Shown: positions 38,151 through 49,988 of the stretch, one piece after another
Position numbering within the stretch: the first letter of the stretch is position 1
Layout: the number at the start of each line of letters is the position of its first letter
Source: Clonostachys chloroleuca
Lineage: Eukaryota; Ascomycota; Sordariomycetes; Hypocreales; Bionectriaceae
Length of the DNA stretch: 64,000 bases
Direction: 5' to 3'
Assembly: GCA_037952775.1 (NCBI GenBank)
Contig: JBANAY010000003.1
Location: 26,908,001-26,972,000 of the forward strand
Notes under the pieces: model-generated
Databases searched by the model: none
What the model was told of the DNA's origin: nothing
What the model saw: only the letters and a program-made list of their open reading frames with translations
Translations under genes and position numbers: made by a program

Positions 38151-39881
38151 ATTTCCTCGCATTTACCTTCATGTTATATCCAACAAATCGTCGGAGGGCC
38201 TGAGATCAAGTCATCGAACCAGAACCGACAGCAGCCAAGCTATAAGACCCGGCAGGTCAAGGCCTTGTTCAAATCTTCTGATTTCGGTCTAGCTGTTACA
38301 CATCATAATCCCCTCGTTCGACCTCTCGGCGCCATCTCTTATCATCATCTAGAATGATACTCCCCAAATTATGTGGCAGTTAGTATGCCTCGCAAAGCCG
38401 CATCTTTATTATTACGCAATACGGGGATGAAAGAAGCAGACAAAAATTGCAACCCTACAAGCCAAAGAAAACAAAATACAGCGCTCATAATGTTGTCTAC
38501 TGGGAACCTGGCTTGCTCATGGATTTGGTTAGCTCTCGAGACGCCAGATCAGTTAGCCAAGATGGTTCTGCATTTGGCCAAAGCCATTTTACAAATAAAG
38601 CATTGCAACAATTTTCATTTATCAAACAAGACTTTAGCATATCGTATGCCTCACAGAATATTCAATATGGCGCGATAGTCGAGGCATTCAAGGCTCTGGT
38701 TATACCAGCATTACGAGTCCGTACCTGACCTAATCATCAGATGTACCACCATATTTCTTTTGTATTTAAACAATATTGTACCTAGACTTATCATTTTTTT
38801 ACATACTAGTCATCATTTTATTTTCTTAAGAGTTGAACCAAAGAGTCAGTACGCTTGAATTTTATGAGCAGTCTAAGTGCTTTGTGATTTATACGCGAAC
38901 CACGTTAGCCACCGACGGACTGTGCCCTAAGGTTGATGCCAGATGTCCCGCCTCCAACGCCCTAAAGTGTTGAGTTATATTTCTCTATAACTTGGACATA
39001 TTGGTCTTATAATAATGTCTTAAAATCAATGTTATTGTAGTTCCAAGTCTACCAAGTAACACGCTTAGTGTCGTGCGGTTCAAACGTAGGCCAAGTGCTC
39101 ATCAAACACGACAGATTCACGCACAAGTGCGATTGATAATAATATCTTCAGTTATTAGAAATAAAGTTAGTATCCACAGGTGGTACCGCCATTCTCAGAC
39201 CATGAAGTGAATGTCCTAAATGTTCGAGCTATAGAGGGTGAGCAATGTTCACAGCCCAAGGGTTTTACTCCAATTGCCACCCCGGAGTATCTAGCTTATT
39301 CAGGATATCAAAAACATGGTTAGCTTATCAATTAAACATATTCTAGACATCTTATGACAAAGAGGCTAAACCATGTGCAAGAAGCTTTAGCGACCCTCGC
39401 CCTCCATGTTTGGTAGACTAACACAAGTGCCAATAAGGTACTTTATGTCCGTTGACCCCATAAGTGGTTAGAGCCGTGTTTTATCCTACGGATTCATGTG
39501 TATCTTGAAATGCGTAGCTACGAGCTGCCCTGCACATGTTGCGATGAATGACCAAGATTGCAAGGATTTTGCTCTCACAATTCTGATCACCGCCAGGAGA
39601 CGAACAAACACCCCCTGACCAGCATTCGAGTATTACTCTGAGTTCTCCATAAATTTGAAGTGCTGTACCTTTTTTTATTATCCTTCTAGTCGTTCTAGAG
39701 GTCCTATGATACAAGCTAAAAATACGAACCCAGCACTGACGGGACCCTCTAGTAAGCTCGGGGTATTCACATCTTAGTATGTCAAATACTCGAAATATAT
39801 AGATATATGTTGAATAGATTATCTCATCCGCTATACCTAATGCTTCAGAAAAGGTCTCAAATAGGATCAAGTATCAATTCC
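38151..39881. other. Region downstream of the NRPS
   Basis: 1.7 kb, getting more AT-rich after 38,720. No release-domain, thioesterase or tailoring-enzyme sequence could be recognised in any frame. One doubtful small ORF is listed separately. Confidence 0.5.
38447..38728 (+). CDS. Doubtful small ORF after the NRPS
   Basis: A frame open for about 93 codons starts at a TTG, with the first in-frame ATG at the MDLVSS part. It contains VSSRDARSVSQDG and SISYASQNIQYGAIVEAFKAL, which read like real protein rather than random sequence. A second frame over the same bases is also open (38373-38678), so coding is unproven. It could be a broken exon of a lost neighbour. No family recognised. Confidence 0.2.
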   Translation: MQPYKPKKTKYSAHNVVYWEPGLLMDLVSSRDARSVSQDGSAFGQSHFTNKALQQFSFIKQDFSISYASQNIQYGAIVEAFKALVIPALRVRT

Positions 39882-41320
39882 CTATAGCTTCAATCTGTTG
39901 ATCGACATGTGCTCAATAAAGCCGTTCTGATCCTCGGACAGCGTCCTCTTGGAGTCCAAGGACCAACTAGGCCTCTTAGATTGAAACAAGGCTGGTTCGT
40001 TTCGAGAACCGTGATATTTCCGGGACTGGATTCGTCGAAGAGACTGGAGACGTCCGCTAGAGATGATATTGGCTAGTTCCCCGCATATCACATTCCGTGG
40101 AGGCGATGATGGAATCCGGGTTTCCTCGTAAGATATGTCAAGTACTGTTATCGATGGGGGAAGTACACTCTCCAGAGGTAAAATATCCTACTCCTGTGCT
40201 TCATCCACCGGCCAACCTTGAGCAACGATCAAATCGTGCCTATAACATTACAAATGGCGGAGACCCAATATACCACGTAAAGACCCAATTTGGCCAGTTG
40301 TTTCCCGTGTCATCTTAAATTTGAAGAAGTCCAGATGAGATCAGTCAGATTGGTCCCGTGGTCTCGTAGAGCCTGTACGATATATTCGAGATCAATAGTC
40401 CAATAGAAGTCGCCATGATCGGCCCCTGTTGTTTCGGCTACGTGAATAGCGAGAATTCTAAGCTTTGGGCAGCTTTTCAGAACCCTTTCAAGGCTGTTGG
40501 AATCCACAAAACAGTTCTCAAGTTTCAAGATGTGCAAAGTAGGCGATGAGTCTTTAAGGGATCGAGGGACGGAATTCGCAGTACAATCTCCATTCTATAA
40601 GTGCAAGATGGAAAGACCTGGCTTTTGTATGAGGTCCACAAGGGTGGGATCGAAAAACAGGTCACTCTCTCCATATCCACATAGAGCTCTTTCAGGCAAG
40701 GAAGATCGTAATTAGCAAAGGGGCCAAGCTCGAGAGTAAGATCCAGGCCAAAGCCAGGCGAAGAGATAAATCTAGACATTGACTGAATCCCCTGTGGGCG
40801 CCACGATGTTAAGATCCAAGTGACTTCAATACCGTCCACGTCAGCAGGGAAGAAAATGATCCTCTGGACCATAGTAGCGTAAAGGAGAAGTGCAATAAGT
40901 AGCACACTGGATCCTTCGTGTGCCAGTTCTGTTATCAATGCGCACGGATAGAGCGTGGGACATCCCAAGGGAAGCCAATCGATGGCGATTCGCGGAGGGT
41001 TATCATAACCGATAGGACCAGGACTCGTATGTACATTGCAAGGTGTGCCTGTTTCGCTATTGTCCTGAGGAGAAGGCCTGGCCATTTATAGTAGTATGGG
41101 GAATAGGACATAGCGGTCTTGCTAGTAACGTTGATAGTATGGCAAAGTAGAGGTTGAGCGATGTGGTGAAGCCTTCGGCTTACTAGGCACAAGGAGGCTA
41201 AGTCTGTTGATCGAAGGAGCGGAAATCCTGGTTACGTGATTCTTGGCGCGCGTGAGGCACTATGCGGATCAGATAACCCATGATTCGATTCCAGATCTCA
41301 TTGGGAAAATACGGCGCCAT
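39882..41320 (-). pseudogene. F-box protein with leucine-rich-like repeats, broken
   Basis: The minus strand from ATG 41320 begins MAPYFPNEIWNRIMGYL, an F-box start, then LASLCLVSRRLHHIAQPLL, YIRVLVL, IAIDWLPLGCPTLYP, PCLKELYVDMERVTCF, a repeat-like part (NCFVDSNSLERVLKSCPKLRILAI) and a C-terminal part (SITVLDISYEETR) as in many fungal F-box proteins. The pieces lie in different frames: shifts near 41195-41225, at about 41001-41015 and about 40650-40662, an in-frame TAG at 40595-40597, and at least one more break before 40150. One shift could be read as a 32-nt intron, too short to be likely. When intact it would have recruited substrates to an SCF ubiquitin ligase; now non-functional. Exact lesions are my reading by eye. 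Confidence 0.75.
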
Positions 41321-43290
41321 ATTAAATGGTGATTTCGTTATTGATCGTGAGCGTGATCATATGTTTTTCTACATGTATCTTAAAAGGTGAAGGAGTTGCA
41401 TTTACCGCCTTGTAGGATTGGTACAAGCAATCAAAAGATATGTTCAAACACGTGATTAGGCCCAAATTGAAATCAACGAACATATCACTTGTCTATCCTT
41501 TTGTTTCGGGGATTTTGTCTGTTGGTTCAGTCTGGTCATATGGCAGCAAGGCCCACAGACAACAACACAGGAGTGATGTTTTCCAGACAAACCCACCAAA
41601 GAGGGCTGACTATTGCAACCTGCGCTAGTCAGATATAAGCTCTTTACATGGTTGATTGCTTCCATTAATTGCTCGACCCCCTCAGATTGAGATTGTCTTG
41701 TACACATAAGGCGGTTTTTAAACAGAGACTATGACGCTGTTCGGACAAGTGTAATACTTCGCTAGATGTGTTGAAACTGCAAGGAGCCTCTTGAATAGTG
41801 AACGTTCTTCGGAAGATGAAACACCCCATGCGTTGTTACGTACATAGTCGGTTGTACTCACGCATCGATGCCAAATGCTCCACACAAAATCATCACCACT
41901 CTAGGATAAACGCTGAGTGTGTTGCGTTTGCTCGGTCTTGGCTCACTGAAGGGCGCTTATATACATGCAGGAATCTGCCCCATGTTAACTGTTGGTTGGA
42001 GACTACGAGTCTGACAGGTCGAGACCGGGGGCAGTGCATCTGTGGTGGGTGTAGCGTACACAACTTTCACAGCAACCAGGACCTCAGAACGCAGGCTGAC
42101 TGCAACCAGCTAGATTCCATTCTGTCACCTCAGACAAAGATGAATCAGGGCCAAGATTGTGAAAGAAATAATAACCTCGTCTCAATGTGTCTACGGACAT
42201 GTACTTTAATACATATAGACTACCCTTTACGCAACTCATACCCTACCTACCCTATGTACACTAGTCGTACCACATGCTCTAGGATAACGACAAATACTCT
42301 ATGTATACATCATCGAGTGCCATTTCTAACTATCGACAAAGTATCAGTTTTTTATTTATGGGTATGATCGGAGACTTTCTTCGTACGAAGGCTGAATGCC
42401 TTGCCTGATAGCACACAAATACAACAAATCCACTCGCTTCCAAAAATAATACTAGAGCTACCTAGCTAGGAATACGAGCCAAAAGCCCGATATTCACCGG
42501 GAAAACCTATTAACAGTAGCAGGTTAAGTATATTTCCTTAAATTTTAATCCCAGATCCATAAGACTAGGAGAGAATCTTCAGAGCTGTCTGCAGAGCTGG
42601 CAATTGGAGTTTGGCAAGCGACAGGGAGAAGTATCGCCTACTCACAGTTTTGGCGCAGGGTTTTCGCCCATCTAAGGCCTGGCGCTCAATGCGTATATGA
42701 GAGTAGTCAAGAGCGAAGAAAATCTTCTCTACTGGCCCTTGATTCTTTGTGTGTCAAGCAAGATACTGATTCGCTGGGCGATTACGCAATTGCTCATTTG
42801 GCTGTCCTTCACATGTGAACGAACATGTAGTCAACCCAGTGCTCCTACGACTGACAATCCGCTCAAACTAGGAGGCTTTCCTTATACGAGAGAGCTGAAA
42901 GCTAACAGCAAAACTCTCCCTTCACCATATCAGGCTAATTCTGACAACAGTAGACCTAGTGGCTTAGGAGGGTGTGCTCGTATTGCCAAGTCGCTATACG
43001 GCGCAAGCTAAGTCCTAGAGGCACCCTACGACCTTCGATATCAACAAGAGCAAGCCATCTGGGATGCCTCGCAAACTTTTATAAAGAGTTTGTGTGTCCT
43101 CTATGAATAAAGATTATTTGCCTCCTTGGGAAAACGAAAATCATCAACCCCCCCAAAAAACCCCAAACAAACAGAGCTGGTCTCTATTCGATTCTTTATC
43201 ACCTTGTTTTTTCATTTTATCATTGCTGGTTGATACGAAATCTATGTTTACTCGAACCCGAGTTCTTTCTCAAATTCGTCAATAGTCAAA
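41321..43290. other. Intergenic
   Basis: 2 kb with ORFs 41798-42367 and 42697-43011 that have no sensible protein features. The last 200 bp form the promoter and leader of the small secreted protein gene. No repeats or RNA genes seen. Confidence 0.45.
43078..43087 (+). promoter_or_regulatory. Probable TATA box of the small secreted precursor gene
   Basis: TTTATAAAG, about 205 bp before the ATG at 43291, followed by a pyrimidine-rich stretch near 43,190-43,225 as is usual close to fungal transcription starts. A clean TATA box fits a strongly regulated gene. Confidence 0.45.
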
Positions 43291-43809
43291 ATGCTTATTG
43301 TCAAGAACATCTCTATCGCTGCAGCGCTCCTGATTGGAGCTGCCCAACTTGCGCTCGCTGCTCCCATTGCAAATTCTGATCTTGTCCTTAGATCTGGGCT
43401 TGGCGCTATCACTGACGCCGTTCTGGAAGCCCGTACCCTTGGTTTCGAGGATCCTAGCCTCGAAGAGAGAAAAGTACACGGCAAGAGGCTTCTGCACGGT
43501 GCCGCAAGGGTCGGGAAAGGCCTTTTAAAGATTCTTCTCCGCGATCTAGAGGCAGGAGAAGTTTTCGAGCTCACCGAGCGTGAGATCAATGACTTGATGG
43601 AAAGAGATGATGCCGAGGCTGATATTGGGGGCCGTGATCTTGAGGAGAGAAAGATCAACCGCAAAAAGCTCTTTCGAGGTGCCGCCAAGATTGGAAAGGG
43701 TCTTCTAAAATTGCTTCTCCGCAACGGAGATGTTGAGGAGCGCGGTATTCAATTTGATGAGCGTGATTTTGAATACGTGTTTGCCCGCTATCTCCAAGAT
43801 GAGGAGTAA
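43291..43809 (+). CDS. Secreted precursor with two cationic amphipathic helices
   Basis: 172 residues, one exon. Residues 1 to about 23 are a clear signal peptide (hydrophobic core AAALLIGAAQLALAAP). Two copies of one unit follow, exactly 60 residues apart (57-85 and 117-145). Each is LEERK, a short basic stretch with a dibasic site (GKR at 64-66; RKK at 124-126), then about 19 residues rich in Leu, Gly and Lys/Arg that share the core GKGLLK-LLR. On a helical wheel at 100 degrees per residue the positive side chains cluster in an 80-degree sector and the hydrophobic ones face the other side. Between and after the copies are acidic spacers (EADIGG, QDEE). This is the layout of a Kex2-processed multi-copy peptide precursor, or of a membrane-active secreted peptide with acidic pro-segments. 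No cysteines, so not a defensin or typical effector. No known family recognised and no modifying enzyme next to it. Confidence 0.85.
   Translation: MLIVKNISIAAALLIGAAQLALAAPIANSDLVLRSGLGAITDAVLEARTLGFEDPSLEERKVHGKRLLHGAARVGKGLLKILLRDLEAGEVFELTEREINDLMERDDAEADIGGRDLEERKINRKKLFRGAAKIGKGLLKLLLRNGDVEERGIQFDERDFEYVFARYLQDEE
43459..43545 (+). repeat. Internal repeat copy 1 (29 codons)
   Basis: Codes for residues 57-85: LEERK, a GKR site, then the amphipathic unit. It lies 180 bp before copy 2. Third-codon positions differ often between the copies while the protein pattern is kept. Confidence 0.85.
43639..43725 (+). repeat. Internal repeat copy 2 (29 codons)
   Basis: Codes for residues 117-145: LEERK, an RKK site, then the amphipathic unit with one more positive charge than copy 1. 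It ends in RNGD and an acidic tail. Confidence 0.85.
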
Positions 43810-45555
43810 GGCAACAATCTTAACGAGATGTACTTAGCTGCCTTTGGTGCTCAATTATCAATGACAAGAGGCCCGCTTACTTTCTCAGCTTGAATATCCT
43901 TGCCTGTGATAAGTGGGCTCTTTTTCTCTTCATAGTGTGAATAAATCAAACTAGCACTTCGAGCTTTATGTTTTTATCGATATACTTACTGTCTATTAGA
44001 GCTTCAAGATACGTGGAATATAATTGCAAGCACACAGAGACTACCGTGTTCATTTAGGCTTCGTTCATAATTATTACCAGGCTTGTCGTTCTCTGGCCTC
44101 GCTTTATCAGGTCAGAGGTTCAAGGTAGCCTGATATCGGGGGAAGTTATCTATGTATGTTCAGTAGCCAAAAGGAATTGGTCAATGAACGCGCGTGGGAA
44201 ATCCGGTGTGAGGCTACCGCAAGATTGGTACTTAAACAACGCCACAAGTTGAAAGAGCCAACTTATCGATTAGAGAGATCTCATAGCGATCGCTATTTAG
44301 TTGCAAGTTAGCAGTAAGGCAGCATCCGTTGGTCTTTACTCCTCCAGGCTACGCTGTATCTTATTCTGACAATCTTCGTGATGCTGCCCTCTAGCCATTC
44401 ACTATATATTCTCTAATAGAGCTCGGAGACAACTAATTCGACTTCGGCTAACGTATAGTGTGAACAAAAGTCTGCAGTGCCAGTAATGGAATTTATTTAT
44501 TCGGCTAGGACTAGAGTCTAACTGGCCTCGATGATATTGTTCGATTACATCTAGCTAACTTCGGGACATCAACCTTGGAGACATGGAAGCTATTGGCTCT
44601 CTAGGCGCGTTGGAAATGCATCTTTGACATATGACTAAAGATCCCCAAGCACGGTAAAAAAAAAACGACCTGTCAGGTTTAGCGGCACTATATGTACTAA
44701 GGTAGTAGCGATCAGTTCTCCTTGTGATTATCTTCATTACTCTACGTCAACTCTGAGGCTATTGATTGAGCTTATGTGTAATACCGGCGAGTATCCGTTC
44801 CTTATCCCTCCCCTTAAGGCTCGATTGAAGTTTGAATGAACCTACAGCGAAAGCTATTAGATGATTTGGAGCAATTGGCTACTCTAAACGGCTATTATGC
44901 GTCCGAAAGGTGCCCGGGTTAAGATCAAGATCCCTGTGTGGTCACAATAGGATTTACCCAGACCCAAAACAAGGCTAAATATTAGACTTTTGGAGTATAA
45001 ATCGGTGTTATTTAATTGAGCTGCCTTTCTACTGAATGTTTCCATGATTATTACTTCACTTAGGGTAGAATCTTTGTTATGGGCAGTAGAGAATTTTCTC
45101 AAAACCTGCGACAAGACACTCTTATTTTCCATGAGCATACCATCTTTCCGGAGTGTTAGATGAATCTATTGTGGATTTGCGGTAATTTTAGAAATAGGCC
45201 CTTCCAATTTCCGGAAACGATCAATAAAATATCTCATACTCATGTGAGAAGTTCTAATTATGCTTCTTGCAATGCATGAAATGTTTTCGGGACCGAAAAC
45301 AAGTGGATGACAGCGAGTACGAACAAACCGGGCAAACAAATAAGCGTAGATCAGTGGAGTCAGAGTTGCGCGAATTATCAACGAGATCGATGATGAAGTG
45401 AACCAACTGACTGGGGCTTCTCGACAATTTAGGTACAAGCCCGCAGAACTGTTTCCCAGGCGGAAATGGAGCAAGACTAACAATATAAATCAATGCAGTT
45501 CGCGTGCAGAAATCCCAATTGATAAATTCATAAAATTTAGATTAAGACATCCTTC
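43810..45555. other. Intergenic
   Basis: 1.7 kb without a supportable gene; small minus-strand ORFs (44884-45138, 45166-45493) have no motif. Contains an A10 run near 44,655. Confidence 0.45.
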
Positions 45556-46754
45556 ATGGTGCTGTGCATAGCTCTCGCATTGTTTGCAGTGGGACTGCAA
45601 GCAGTTATTATCCCAGGACCTCCTGGGCCTCATTCTGTGTCTTACCAGGTCCATGATCTAACCGATCAGACTCGTTGGGACCCCTATGCGCCTTCGGACA
45701 GCCCTCACAAGAGACGCATCCTTATTTCATCTTTTTCTCCCTTGACTCTAGGAGACAATTGCACATCCACACTGGTCGATTACATGCCACCTCAAACAAC
45801 TATAGCATATGGAGCCTATGCCGCAGACAACGGGCTACCTGAAACTCTTTTTGAAGATATACAGATAAATTTCTGTCAACCTTCTGCCTGTCATAGAACC
45901 AAGCATCAAAAACATCCCTTAGTAGTCTTCTCACCAGGATTGTCGGCATCAAGACTTCTATACACACTTCAAGCGAAAGCGCTCGCTAGCTATGGATTCG
46001 TTGTGGTTACTATTGATCATCCTTATGACGCGACTTTTGTAGAGTTTCCTGATGGCTCATCTGTCCGTGGCACCGTTGGTTATAGCGATGGAGAGTCCGA
46101 TTTAGCTACCGAGGTAAGTGACTGAACTACCTGGCGATTTATTGGGGTCTGTCTTTAATTAATCGAATGCAGGTCAGGGCACAAGATGTGTCCTTTGTCA
46201 TTGATCTATTCCAAAATCCAAAGTCCAACAATCATCTGATCCAGTCCAAAACTACTAACAAGGCGGACTTACGGAAGATCTTTGTCTATGGACATTCACT
46301 TGGCGGTGCGACAGCCGCAGAAGCCACTCTTAACGATGATCGTGTGCTTGGGGGCATTGATTTGGACGGGAGCCCTTGGGCCCGGTCCAAGGCAGTCGGG
46401 CTGGATAAACCGTTTCTTATGTCAGGCAAAGGCACAGCTAACGGGATTGATGAAACTTGGGCACCATTTTACGAAAAGCTAAGAGGCCCAAAGATGCAGG
46501 TCCGAGTGGAAGGCGCGACTCACTACTCTTACATCGACATGCCTCTTTTACTTGCGGCGAGACCCCTACCAGCGGAGTATGACGATTTAGTGAAACTGCT
46601 TGTCGGGACCGTAGAAGGAAAGCAGATGGAGAAGATCGTCATGAGTCTTCTTCTAGGATTTGCTAAGCTCGTCTTGGAGGATGACAGTGGTCCCCTCTTG
46701 AAGCTAAAAGATGCGTTTCCAGAGATTACAGTCGTTGCGGCGGACCTATCTTAG
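45556..46754 (+). CDS. Secreted PAF-acetylhydrolase-like alpha/beta hydrolase
   Basis: Serine esterase of the platelet-activating-factor acetylhydrolase/dienelactone-type group; natural substrate unknown. Exons 45556..46113 and 46173..46754 (GTAAGT donor) give 379 residues. The N-terminus MVLCIALALFAVGLQAV is a signal peptide. The family pattern is present: HPLVVFSPGLSASRLLY for the oxyanion region, GHSLGGATAAE with Ser228, Asp249 or Asp251 in GGIDLDGSP, and His303 in GATHYSYID. The loop VTIDHPYDATFVEFPDG is typical of the group. It lies 7.4 kb after the NRPS and could be considered as an in-trans release enzyme, but its signal peptide argues against contact with a cytosolic synthetase. Confidence 0.9.
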
Positions 46755-47026
46755 TTGTCTCCAGTCCGTAGTCCAATAAATCAATCTTGAACTCAAGAAC
46801 ATGATTTATTACCTTATTCCTATGCTAAAAAGGCTTCGAGCGCACTGAAGGCTACCATCTTTGGTTGGCCTCCCCACATGTGTTTGGGGTTAGGCCCTCG
46901 GAAGTCTGTCAAGCCACGCCCTTCTCGGTGACAGATTGCCGCGATTCTTGATGACTGTTTGCCGGAGTGTCTAGCCCACATGTCCAGTTCGCTTGCCACC
47001 TACAACCTAATCACAAGATCAGCATC

Positions 47027-49380
47027 ATGAGGCATGTTACAGCTGCTGCGATCCGTAAACGAGGTCGGCGGCGTGTTGCCGACGAGAACCGGAAAAGGGC
47101 AGTCCGAGCGTATGAGTTTCCGCATGCCAATCTACGTGTTCGAGAACGGCTAGGCTAACATGGATTGCCTCCAAGCTGTGAGCGCTGCAAGTCGAAGAAA
47201 GTTAGATGCATTGGACCTCGCGCCGGTCCTTGTCAAAAGTGTTGTGATGCCAGCTTGTCGTGTAGCTTCGAGAGGTATGCTGACGTACACTCAAAATCTC
47301 CCGCATAAGCTGCTGTTTCATATTTAGGATAATACGGCTGACAGTTGCCTATTAGCCAGTCACCTACTGCACATTCGCCGGCGCAACAACACTCATCGGA
47401 TGCATCACCTCCCACACCTATATCAACTCTTCTGAATCAGCCATCCGGTGATGATGTTACCAGTGGCTCCGTAGAGACAGTCCATTCCTCTACGGCCCGT
47501 AAAGGTCCGCTAGAGCGTATACGTTGGCCTCGGGTTTTGTCCCACTTGCGAGACGTGTTTTCCCTAGACCATCATGACATTCCGGATGAATATCCCACCG
47601 CAACTCACTCGGAGACAGATACGTCTTTTATTCATCCGCATGTGATTTACTGGCTAACTTTTATCATTCAGACTTATCGACCTGCGAAACTTTCGGCTGC
47701 AGATCTATCGCGAATGCGAAAGGCAGCAAATTTACTGCCCCTTCGCTATGTTACCGATTTCCTTCTCAAAACTTGCATTGAGTTTGGCACAGACAGTTTC
47801 TTTTACTTCGACCAAGATCAGCTTTTAGCTGAAGTCGATCAATTTTATACCGACCCGGCGTCAGCCCTCCGATATGATGCCAGCTTTATATGCCTTGTCC
47901 TCTCAGCATTAGCACTCGAAGCTCAACGGTCACTGCCCCTAGGACTAGACAACACTATCCCTGCATCCAGGTTCGAGGATGGTGATCCCGGCCAGCTGTT
48001 TTTTTTTTTTTGAAAAAAGCCAAATTCCTGATACCGGATGTCATCGAACGGTCATGTATGAGGGGGATACAGGCCACATTTATCCTGGGAGTTTATTTAC
48101 TTCCTCAAACTGCAGTTGGTTCTTCCTACATCTATATTGGAATAGCATCGAGATAAGCAGTTTCCTTTGACCTGCATCATCCGCCAGACGATTCCACGAT
48201 GAGTATGCGCGAAAGAGAGATTCGCTGTCGTCTTTGGTGGTCAATATATGCCCTTGAGCGGTAGTCCCCGAATCCCTTCATTTGCCTCAGAACTCGGCAA
48301 TTAACTTCCTATTATGTAGGACTTTAACAGTTAATCTGAACCGGTCCCGTTCCATCAATGTCGAAATCATCACAACCCCCCTGCCGTCTCCACTGTCAGA
48401 ACTAGATAAAATCGCAAGCTTCGACAATGTACAACACCAGTTGGCCAACTCAAAGTTAGTGAGGATTTTAGATCTTGTAGCTGAATCCGAGTGAGTTGTC
48501 TTACCTTTAATAAAACGGGATATCCGCTGACGTTACAACGAACAACGTACAGGAATGCATCGACACTTGCTGCGAATCCTCAGCTAGCTGATCAAAATGC
48601 CAGAGAACTCAAGCAATGGAAAAGAGATTTGCCCCCGGAATGCATACCAGATAATATACAACCCAACGAAAATTCTTATCGAGCAGTTATGCATCTCCAT
48701 ATGAATTATTACTTTGCCTGGATTATAATAGGTAGAATCTCACTTGTTGGCCTAGTACGCACTAAACTCCAGTATCTTTTTGGGCGAGATGCACAGCCTC
48801 CGGTACTTGAAGAAGGAATCGAAACAATGTCACGTTACGCGGTGAAGGGAGCTACAAAAATGCTGCAGCTTTTCGACAGCTTAGCATGCGGTGGCAACAT
48901 AGTATGCTTCTCCTTCACAGATTTCCAAGCATGTAGTATTGCGACAACTATAACTTTGCTGGCTGGAGTCTTGGAAAGAGATGCGACTTACGAAAGCAGA
49001 GTGGCGTTTGCCATGAGTTGCCTTCACAAAATGTCTCTCGGAAATTCCGCCGCAATATCTGGTATCAAATTTCTTGATGCTTTGCGATCTATTGCAAATG
49101 AAGCTGCTGGTAGATTAGAGCAAATTTCTTCATCTCTATCCGCCCCCAATTCAGATTCAGCCTTTGGGAACAAAGACCTCTGAATGGTCATTTGGGAGAT
49201 GACTGGAATTATGGCCAAGCTCAAGGAATGTCATTGTCAACAAATTTAGGTCAGACATATCAAGACGAGATAGCTGATTTGGCCAACTCATCTCTAAACG
49301 ACGAGTTTTTCTCGCCATACCATAGCGAGCAGACGTTTTTACTAGGTTTGACCGGTCTCGATGTCTTGGACTTTCAGTAG
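47027..49380 (+). pseudogene. Zn2Cys6 transcription factor (XlnR-like), broken
   Basis: Starts at ATG 47027 (or 46967) with RGRRRVADENRKRAVRA. An intron 47110-47175 leads into the zinc cluster CERCKSKKVRC...CQKCCDASLSC (CX2CX6CX7CX2CX6C). The next join that stays open is 47284 to 47345. The fungal_trans region follows (PHVIYWLTFIIQTYRPA, FGTDSFFYFDQDQLL, IPDVIERSCMRGIQATFILGVYLLP, IRCRLWWSIYALER) with introns at 48261-48319 and 48491-48552. Lesions: a run of 13 T at 47999-48011 puts the frame into a stop; an in-frame TAA at 48154-48156; and a shift near 49175-49185 before the last part, LNGHLGDDWNYGQ...DVLDFQ. The T run could be a sequencing or assembly slip, but the TAA is independent. It probably once regulated carbohydrate-use genes or a local cluster. 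Confidence 0.75.
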
Positions 49381-49988
49381 ACTTATGGGTGAGCTTGATG
49401 TATGTGCTTAGGCTTACGCAAGGAAGCTTTAACAAAGCTATTACACAGCAAAAAAAATTCAGGGCTTCAGTTAGGCTTTAAAAATGGAAGGTATTACTTC
49501 TTTTCTTTACCTACTCTTTTCATTTATCCTTGCCAATTTCTTGCGGTATAGTAATCAATACCCAATTCATCTCATATTACTTCTCTTCTACGCAATCCAT
49601 TCACTCATGCACAATCGATGATCTGCGACATCCTACTAGGTCTATCGCACTTGTGAAGTCTCAATATGCAAGATTAGCCCAAGGGGCCTAGAGTAGTCAT
49701 GTGTTACAAAAATCGTTTTCACATTGTTCCTTTAATGATGGGCGAAACCCTTCCTAGACTCGTCAGCAATAGAAACCCCACAGAGATATTCCTGCCGTGA
49801 TCAAGCCTTATATTCAGACTTGTCGCTTTGCTATAATGTCTGGAACTGACAGGCTATAAACCCGGGACTAATCAAATAGTGTAGGCTTAGTAGGTTGGTT
49901 TCATGATGACTATAGTCTGATGCGTCACGCGAAAACTAATAATGGATTCTATCTGTAGAAATGGGCAGCGAATATAAAGTTTATAATA
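49381..49988. other. Intergenic between convergent gene ends
   Basis: 600 bp holding the 3' flanks of the broken regulator and of the minus-strand HAD gene. Nothing else recognised. Confidence 0.45.

Noticed and set aside
41798..42367. 189-codon plus ORF
   Set aside because: His/Cys/Asn-rich composition looks random, with no hydrophobic core, domain, signal peptide or neighbour logic.
45556..46754. Hydrolase as the dedicated NRPS release enzyme
   Set aside because: It has a signal peptide, lies 7.4 kb away past a pseudogene and belongs to a PAF-acetylhydrolase type not known for peptide release. Kept only as a remote idea.
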